From CAZGDV01 sp964524995 (GTDB taxonomy: Bacteria; Chloroflexota; Dehalococcoidia; SZUA-161), in contig CAZGDV010000002.1 in NCBI GenBank assembly GCA_964524995.1, forward strand, positions 10,009 through 74,008: a stretch of DNA of 64,000 bases, in the 5' to 3' direction. How positions within the stretch are numbered: the stretch's first letter is position 1; each line of letters starts with the position of its first letter. The translations under genes and the position numbers were made by a program. Shown here one piece after another: positions 59,771 through 64,000 of this stretch. The notes beneath the pieces are model-generated. The model was given only the letters and a program-made list of their open reading frames with translations. It did not search any database and was not told the origin of the DNA.

Positions 59771-61255
59771 CTACCGGCTCTTGACCTTCTGCACCCACTT
59801 GTCGAAGTCCTCCTTCAGCTCGGGGGAGGAGACCTCGAAGGTGCTGAAGACGAAGTAGGTGAGCCTCTGCGCCAGGTAGAGGGTCATGGTGGCCAGCAAC
59901 CCGAGCCTGTCCTGATCGTAGCGGCCCACCAGCTCGAACCCGACCTCCTCCTTGCCCAGCGCCTCCTGGTACTTGGTGGGCTCGCCCGAGGCCAGGTCCT
60001 TGCCGTCGATGGCCCGCCACGCCATCAGGTCGAGCGCGAAGCCCAGGTCGTCGCCCGCGTTCTCCAGCGCCAGCCAGAACTCGTCCGGCAGCAGCCGCCG
60101 GAAGTCCATGTCGAACACCTGGGCCAGCCCCACGGCGGAGCTGTGTGACGTCTTGTCCCAGAGGAACTTCACCAGGTCACGCTCCCGGGTCTGGTCGGGC
60201 CCGCGCTTGATGAAAGCGTCCTTGGCCCGGTCCCATTGGGCGCGCTTCTCCTCCGCGCGGTTCTTGGCCTCGAGGGCGGGATGCAGCTCTACCTTGAGCC
60301 ACTGCTTGATCTCGTCGGGATCGTCATCGAAAAGGTGCATGTAGACCAGCGCCTCGAACGCCGACCTCAGCAGGATCGCAGCACCGGCGTAGTAACCGAT
60401 GGAGAGGCTGGTGGTGCTCAGCCGGAACAGGTTGGAGGCCTTGATCCCGAGCAGCGCCTTGAGGAACACCGGCGAGTTCGGCTCGGCCCCCCTGATGCTC
60501 GGCGTGTAGGTAACGCACCTGGCGGAGAGCGTAGCGCCCGTGTTCGCCAGCTCGAGGTCCCTCACGGTCTCCTTCGACACGCGCCGCACGTGCTCGGCCT
60601 CGTCGTCGTCCAGGGCCATGACGTTGCGGTCGGCCACCTTGGGCATGGTCACGCCGCCGCTCTCGATAGCGCCCTTGGTGCTGGGCACCTTCGCGCCCAG
60701 CCGCTCGTCGATGGCGGTTGCGGCGTCCAGCGCGCGCCCCAGCGCCTTGAACAGGGCCTCGACCTTGTGGTGATCGTTCACGCCGCTCACTATCCGGGCG
60801 TTGAGGTTCATCTTGACCTCACCGGCCAGCGACTCCAGGAAGTGCCGGACCAGGGTCGAGTCCAGCCCGCCGATGTCGCGGCCTTCGAGCGGGACGTCTA
60901 TCGTGGCATGGCCTCTGCCGCCGATATCGATCGTCACCATGGCCAGCGCGTCGTCCATGGGAACGACGGCATGCCCCATCCTGACGATGCCCTGCCGCCT
61001 GCCCAGCGCCTTGTCGAAGGCCTGGCCCAGCGCAATGGCGACGTCCTCCACGACGTGATGCTGTCCCACAACCAGGTCGCCGGTGGCCCTGACCTTGAGG
61101 TCGAACCTGCCGTGGCTGGCCACCTGCGACAGCAGGTGATCGAGCATGCCCACGCCGGTCTTGATGCTGTTCTTCCCCGTGCCGTCAACCTGAAGCTCGA
61201 CCTTTATCCTGGTCTCGCTCGTCTGTCTATCGACCGTGACCTTTCTCCTGGCCAT
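59771..61255 (-). CDS. hisB: Imidazoleglycerol-phosphate dehydratase fused to an unknown helical domain
   Basis: 494 aa, far longer than the ~195 of normal HisB. Residues 1-198 are a full dehydratase (histidine synthesis step 6) with MLDHLLSQVASHG, GQHHVVEDVAIALGQA, GVNDHHKVEALFKALGRAL and the usual C-terminal VPSTKGAI. Instead of a stop there follow ~295 residues, almost all alpha-helical (ILLRSAFEALVYMHLFDDDPDEIKQWL, WDKTSHSSAVGLAQVFDMDF, DLMAWRAIDGKD), vaguely like DUF5677-type proteins. No stop or shift is seen at the junction, but a GTG-ACC-ATG there could also start a separate product. Starts 3 bp after hisC. Confidence 0.88.
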   Translation of the reverse strand: MARRKVTVDRQTSETRIKVELQVDGTGKNSIKTGVGMLDHLLSQVASHGRFDLKVRATGDLVVGQHHVVEDVAIALGQAFDKALGRRQGIVRMGHAVVPMDDALAMVTIDIGGRGHATIDVPLEGRDIGGLDSTLVRHFLESLAGEVKMNLNARIVSGVNDHHKVEALFKALGRALDAATAIDERLGAKVPSTKGAIESGGVTMPKVADRNVMALDDDEAEHVRRVSKETVRDLELANTGATLSARCVTYTPSIRGAEPNSPVFLKALLGIKASNLFRLSTTSLSIGYYAGAAILLRSAFEALVYMHLFDDDPDEIKQWLKVELHPALEAKNRAEEKRAQWDRAKDAFIKRGPDQTRERDLVKFLWDKTSHSSAVGLAQVFDMDFRRLLPDEFWLALENAGDDLGFALDLMAWRAIDGKDLASGEPTKYQEALGKEEVGFELVGRYDQDRLGLLATMTLYLAQRLTYFVFSTFEVSSPELKEDFDKWVQKVKSR

Positions 61256-61258
61256 CTC

Positions 61259-62365
61259 CTACTGCTCCTTCCATCTATCCAGCGCCGCGACGAGGGCGTC
61301 GGTCTGCTCGGGCTTGCCCACGCTTATGCGCAGCATGCTGCTAAGCAGCGGCTTCTCGAAGTGCCTGACGATTATGCCCCTGTGCTCCAGGCCCTCCTTG
61401 ATCATGAGGGCGTTACCCTTTATCACCTGGCAGAGAATGAAATTGGCCTGCGACGGCATCGGCCTGAGGACGCCGTGCTCCTGCAGCAACCGGGACAGCC
61501 GCTCCCTCTCCTCGACAATGGCCTTGACGTTCGCCTGAAGATAGTCGAGGTCCGCGAGGGACTCCCTCACGGCCACCATAGCCGCCGCGTTAACGTTGTA
61601 CGGAATCTTGATCCTGCGAATCATCTCCGCGATGGGCAGCGGGAAGACGCCGTAGCCTACCCGCAGGCCGCCCAGGCCGGCCCATTTGCTGAACGACCGC
61701 AATACGATCAGGTTGGGGTACTCCGGCACCATACCGGCCATGGACTGGCCGTGGAACTCGTAGTAGGCCTCGTCGATGATAACCATGGTGCCGATGCTGA
61801 GCAGCTCCCGCAGCACCTTGCTGGGGGTGGCGTTGCCTGTGGGGTTATTGGGCGACGCTACGAACACCGCCTTGGTGCGCTTGTCCACCGCCTTGTCTAT
61901 GCCCTTGACATCGATCTCGTAAGCGTCCTGGCGGGGTACGGTGGTCACCTTGCCGCCGCACACCTCGGTGCTGAACGAGTACATGCCGAAGGTGGGGCTG
62001 CAGTTGATCACCTTGTCTCCGGGCTCCAGGAGCACCCTCAGCGTCAGGTCGATCAGCTCGTCGCTTCCCGAGCCGCAGACGATGTAGTCCTTATCGACGT
62101 TTACGTATTCGGAAAGCTGCTTCATTATCATCCGGTGCAGGGGGTCGGGATAGATGTGATAGAACGGGTACTCGGCAAGGGCGCGGGCGACGCGTGGGGA
62201 CGGCCCGTAGGGGTTCTCGTTGCCGTCCAGCTTGATAAGCTCGTCCACCGGGACGCCACAACGCTCACTGAGCACCTCCAGCGGCGCGATAGGCTCATAG
62301 GCCTCAAGCCCGATTAGATCAGGTCTGATGAGCTTCTCAGCGTCTGTGAAGCGGCTCTGCGTCAT
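61259..62365 (-). CDS. hisC: Histidinol-phosphate aminotransferase
   Basis: 368 aa fold-type I PLP transaminase acting on imidazole acetol phosphate with glutamate. KLDGNENPYGPSP near the start, SPNNPTGN, IDEAYYEF (PLP-ring Asp/Tyr) and RSFSKWAGLGGLRVGYG (Schiff-base Lys) are diagnostic. It overlaps hisD by 4 bp and is 3 bp from hisB, so hisDCB is translated as a coupled operon. Confidence 0.95.
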   Translation of the reverse strand: MTQSRFTDAEKLIRPDLIGLEAYEPIAPLEVLSERCGVPVDELIKLDGNENPYGPSPRVARALAEYPFYHIYPDPLHRMIMKQLSEYVNVDKDYIVCGSGSDELIDLTLRVLLEPGDKVINCSPTFGMYSFSTEVCGGKVTTVPRQDAYEIDVKGIDKAVDKRTKAVFVASPNNPTGNATPSKVLRELLSIGTMVIIDEAYYEFHGQSMAGMVPEYPNLIVLRSFSKWAGLGGLRVGYGVFPLPIAEMIRRIKIPYNVNAAAMVAVRESLADLDYLQANVKAIVEERERLSRLLQEHGVLRPMPSQANFILCQVIKGNALMIKEGLEHRGIIVRHFEKPLLSSMLRISVGKPEQTDALVAALDRWKEQ

Positions 62366-63642
62366 TGTCCCGCCTCCCCAAGTTCGTCAAGTCTCTTCTC
62401 CACCGACAGCGCGTGGGCGGTCAGCCCCTCGGCCCTGGCGATGGCCGCCGCGGCCGGCCCTATCGCCTTCAGCGCGGCATCGTCGAGGTCGACCAGTATC
62501 GAAATCCTCAGGAAGTCTAACACACTGAGCGGAGAACTGAAACGGGCTGTGCGACCCGTCGGCATGACGTGGCTCGGCCCTGCCGTGTAGTCTCCCAGCG
62601 TCTCGGGCGATTCGATGAATACGCCCCCGGCATGTCTGATTCGGTCGAGATACGAGCGCGCGTTCTCCACAACGATGCACAGGTGCTCCGGCGCGAGCGC
62701 GTTCACCAGCTCCAGGGCCTCCCCCATGTCGCCCAGCACGACGAGCGCGCCGTTGTCGTCCAGGGCCTTCCGCGCGATGTCGCGCCGTTCGAGCGACGCT
62801 ACCTGGCGCTCCACCTCGGCGTCAACTGCCTGGGCCAGGCGCTGCGAGGTCGTCACCAAGACCGCGGTAGCCATCTCGTCGTGCTCGGCCTGCGCCAGGA
62901 GGTCCGCCGCGCAGAAGACGGGGTTCGCGGAGTCGTCCGCCAGTATCACGGTCTCGGTGGGGCCGTGCAGTCCGTCGATGGCCACCGTACCGAAGACCTG
63001 CTTCTTGGCCAGAGTCACATAGACGTTGCCCGGACCGCATATCTTATCGACCATGGGTACCGTCTTGGTGCCATAGGCCATGGCCGCAATGGCCTGCGCG
63101 CCGCCTGCCTTGAACACCCTGTCGACGCCCGCGATGCCGGCCGCCGCCAGTGTCGCCGGGGGGACTGCACCGTCGGGGCCGGGTGGGGTGCACACGATGA
63201 TTTCCTCGACGCCCGCGACTCCGGCCGGTATCGCCGTCATGAGCACCGTGGACGGGTACGACGCCGTGCCGCCGGGAACGTAGATACCCGCACGCTCGAT
63301 AGGCCGCACGAGGAAGCCGAGCCCCTCCCTCTCGAACCCCAGGCCCAGCCTGGCCCTCTGTCGGGTGTGAAAGGACCGAATCCTGTCGGCGGCAAGCTCC
63401 AGTGCGCTCAGCAAGCCGGGATCAACCTCGTTCCGCGACCGGGCGATCTCGTCCGGCGCGGCCTCGATCTGCGAAAGCTCAGCGCCGTCGAGCTCCCTGG
63501 TGTACCGCAGCAGGGCTGCGTCCCCCTCGGTCCGCACAGCGCTGATGATCTGCCTGACGGCCTCCTCGGGCTGGGGCCTGTCGGCGAAGACTCGATCGAC
63601 GAGCGAAGCCCTGGCATCCCTCAGGCCCTCGATGATCCTCAT
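62362..63642 (-). CDS. hisD: Histidinol dehydrogenase
   Basis: 426 aa NAD- and zinc-dependent enzyme for the last two steps of histidine synthesis. Diagnostic segments: PGGTASYPSTVLMTAIPAGVAGV, KAGGAQAIAAMAYGT, KICGPGNVYVTLAKKQVFG, DGLHGPTETVILADD, LAQAEHD (zinc/catalytic Glu-His) and PEHLCI, ending GPSHVMPTGRTARFSSPLSV. Normal length. It overlaps both neighbours by 4 bp. Confidence 0.96.
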   Translation of the reverse strand: MRIIEGLRDARASLVDRVFADRPQPEEAVRQIISAVRTEGDAALLRYTRELDGAELSQIEAAPDEIARSRNEVDPGLLSALELAADRIRSFHTRQRARLGLGFEREGLGFLVRPIERAGIYVPGGTASYPSTVLMTAIPAGVAGVEEIIVCTPPGPDGAVPPATLAAAGIAGVDRVFKAGGAQAIAAMAYGTKTVPMVDKICGPGNVYVTLAKKQVFGTVAIDGLHGPTETVILADDSANPVFCAADLLAQAEHDEMATAVLVTTSQRLAQAVDAEVERQVASLERRDIARKALDDNGALVVLGDMGEALELVNALAPEHLCIVVENARSYLDRIRHAGGVFIESPETLGDYTAGPSHVMPTGRTARFSSPLSVLDFLRISILVDLDDAALKAIGPAAAAIARAEGLTAHALSVEKRLDELGEAGQ

Positions 63643-64000
63643 CCGAGGTACTCCTCAACCACGCGTATCGACTCGGAGATGGACTTCTCGCGGAAACCGC
63701 GTATCGCCTGCTCGGACACCGTTTCCAGCACCTGCGCCAGCCTCTCGTCGAACGTATCGAAGAAGTGATCGATGCGGTCGCGCGAGAGCTGGCGCATCCA
63801 GATCAGGTATTTCTCGGCGAAGCTGCGGAAGCCCTCCCAGTTTGCCTTCCTCGTGGTCGCCATGAACACGAAGTCCTGCCACCTGTCGAGGCTCTCGCTG
63901 TCCAGGAAGCACACGTCCACGTTGGATGCGGACTCCACCAGGTCGCGGCGTATGCTGGATATGCTGTCGCTGTTGAGGCGCTCCCGCCGGTCCAACTCGA
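63639..64000 (-). CDS. Unknown helical protein upstream of hisD (cut by window edge)
   Basis: The reading frame is open to the right edge, so the true start may lie outside. The ~120 visible residues are charged and mainly helical (ESLDRWQDFVFMATTRKANWEGFRSFAEKYLIWMRQLSRDRIDHFFDTFDERLAQVL) and end SIRVVEEYLG. No family recognised. The stop overlaps the hisD start by 4 bp, which makes it part of the his operon, but it is not a histidine enzyme I know. Confidence 0.6.
   Translation of the reverse strand, partial: ELDRRERLNSDSISSIRRDLVESASNVDVCFLDSESLDRWQDFVFMATTRKANWEGFRSFAEKYLIWMRQLSRDRIDHFFDTFDERLAQVLETVSEQAIRGFREKSISESIRVVEEYLG

Noticed and set aside
60236..62317. 693-codon open frame antisense to hisB-hisC
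   Set aside because: Shadow of GC-rich coding sequence; the minus strand has unmistakable HisB and HisC motifs and the antisense product resembles nothing.
1..64000. tRNA or rRNA genes and a prophage
   Set aside because: I scanned the gaps and saw no cloverleaf or rRNA-like sequence, integrase, terminase, portal or tail genes.

Overview
The window looks like chromosomal DNA of a GC-rich anaerobic bacterium. I lean to a Chloroflexota (Dehalococcoidia-like) genome. The reasons are an Ni-CO dehydrogenase with iron-sulfur partners, a glycyl radical enzyme, several anaerobe-typical DUF families (DUF169, DUF2284), a long-N-terminus RecG, and no outer-membrane or sporulation genes. The phylum is an inference from remembered gene content, not from a marker comparison.

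Layout. 1-11.6 kb is housekeeping: end of argG, argH, rpe, rpmB (opposite strand), fakA/yloV, recG, argS, a gamma carbonic anhydrase, a DUF4870 protein, trpS and an inositol-phosphatase gene. 11.7-17.6 kb holds a MerR-like regulator, then a leftward operon (two small Cys proteins, polyferredoxin membrane protein, ferredoxin-like protein, cooS) with an FNR-type box at its head and a Crp/Fnr regulator upstream. 17.8-23.2 kb has a Ktr/Trk potassium system, a thioesterase and two tandem SBF-like transporters. 23.4-25.7 kb is a toxin-antitoxin cluster (HicBA; ImmA/IrrE-HTH plus DUF4411). 26-29.8 kb is a TetR-controlled ABC exporter with a 30-bp palindromic operator on its promoter. 30-31.7 kb carries two lipoproteins and a candidate small RNA. 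32-37 kb is a defence and conflict region: amino-methyltransferase with NgoMIV-type endonuclease, YgjP-like peptidase, an HTH-HipA-type kinase fusion and a HipS/HIRAN protein. 37-50.3 kb is mostly metabolic and membrane genes, including two DHA2 MFS exporters. 50.3-52.1 kb is a small regulated operon of two paralogous membrane proteins plus a winged-helix regulator. 52.2-55.8 kb has a PLP desulfhydrase and a glycyl radical enzyme. 55.9-59.7 kb holds a DUF488/DUF488/dual-OB module between two ~104-bp direct repeats, followed by a retron. 59.8-63.6 kb is hisD-hisC-hisB, with HisB fused to an unknown all-alpha domain.

Strongest find. The gene at 58172-59746 is a retron-type reverse transcriptase. 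It shows the NAxxH, VTG and YADD motifs and is fused to a PD-(D/E)xK nuclease-like domain. A 15-bp perfect inverted repeat (58000-58014 / 58131-58145) just upstream marks the expected msr-msd RNA, and a sigma70-like promoter is placed to start transcription at the first arm.

Other unexplained structure. Eleven non-coding or gene-end stretches between 9.7 and 53.4 kb are built from a degenerate tandem octamer (about GMYRTYYR) kept in an 8-nt register. Several begin at or just after a stop codon. I do not recognise this repeat family.
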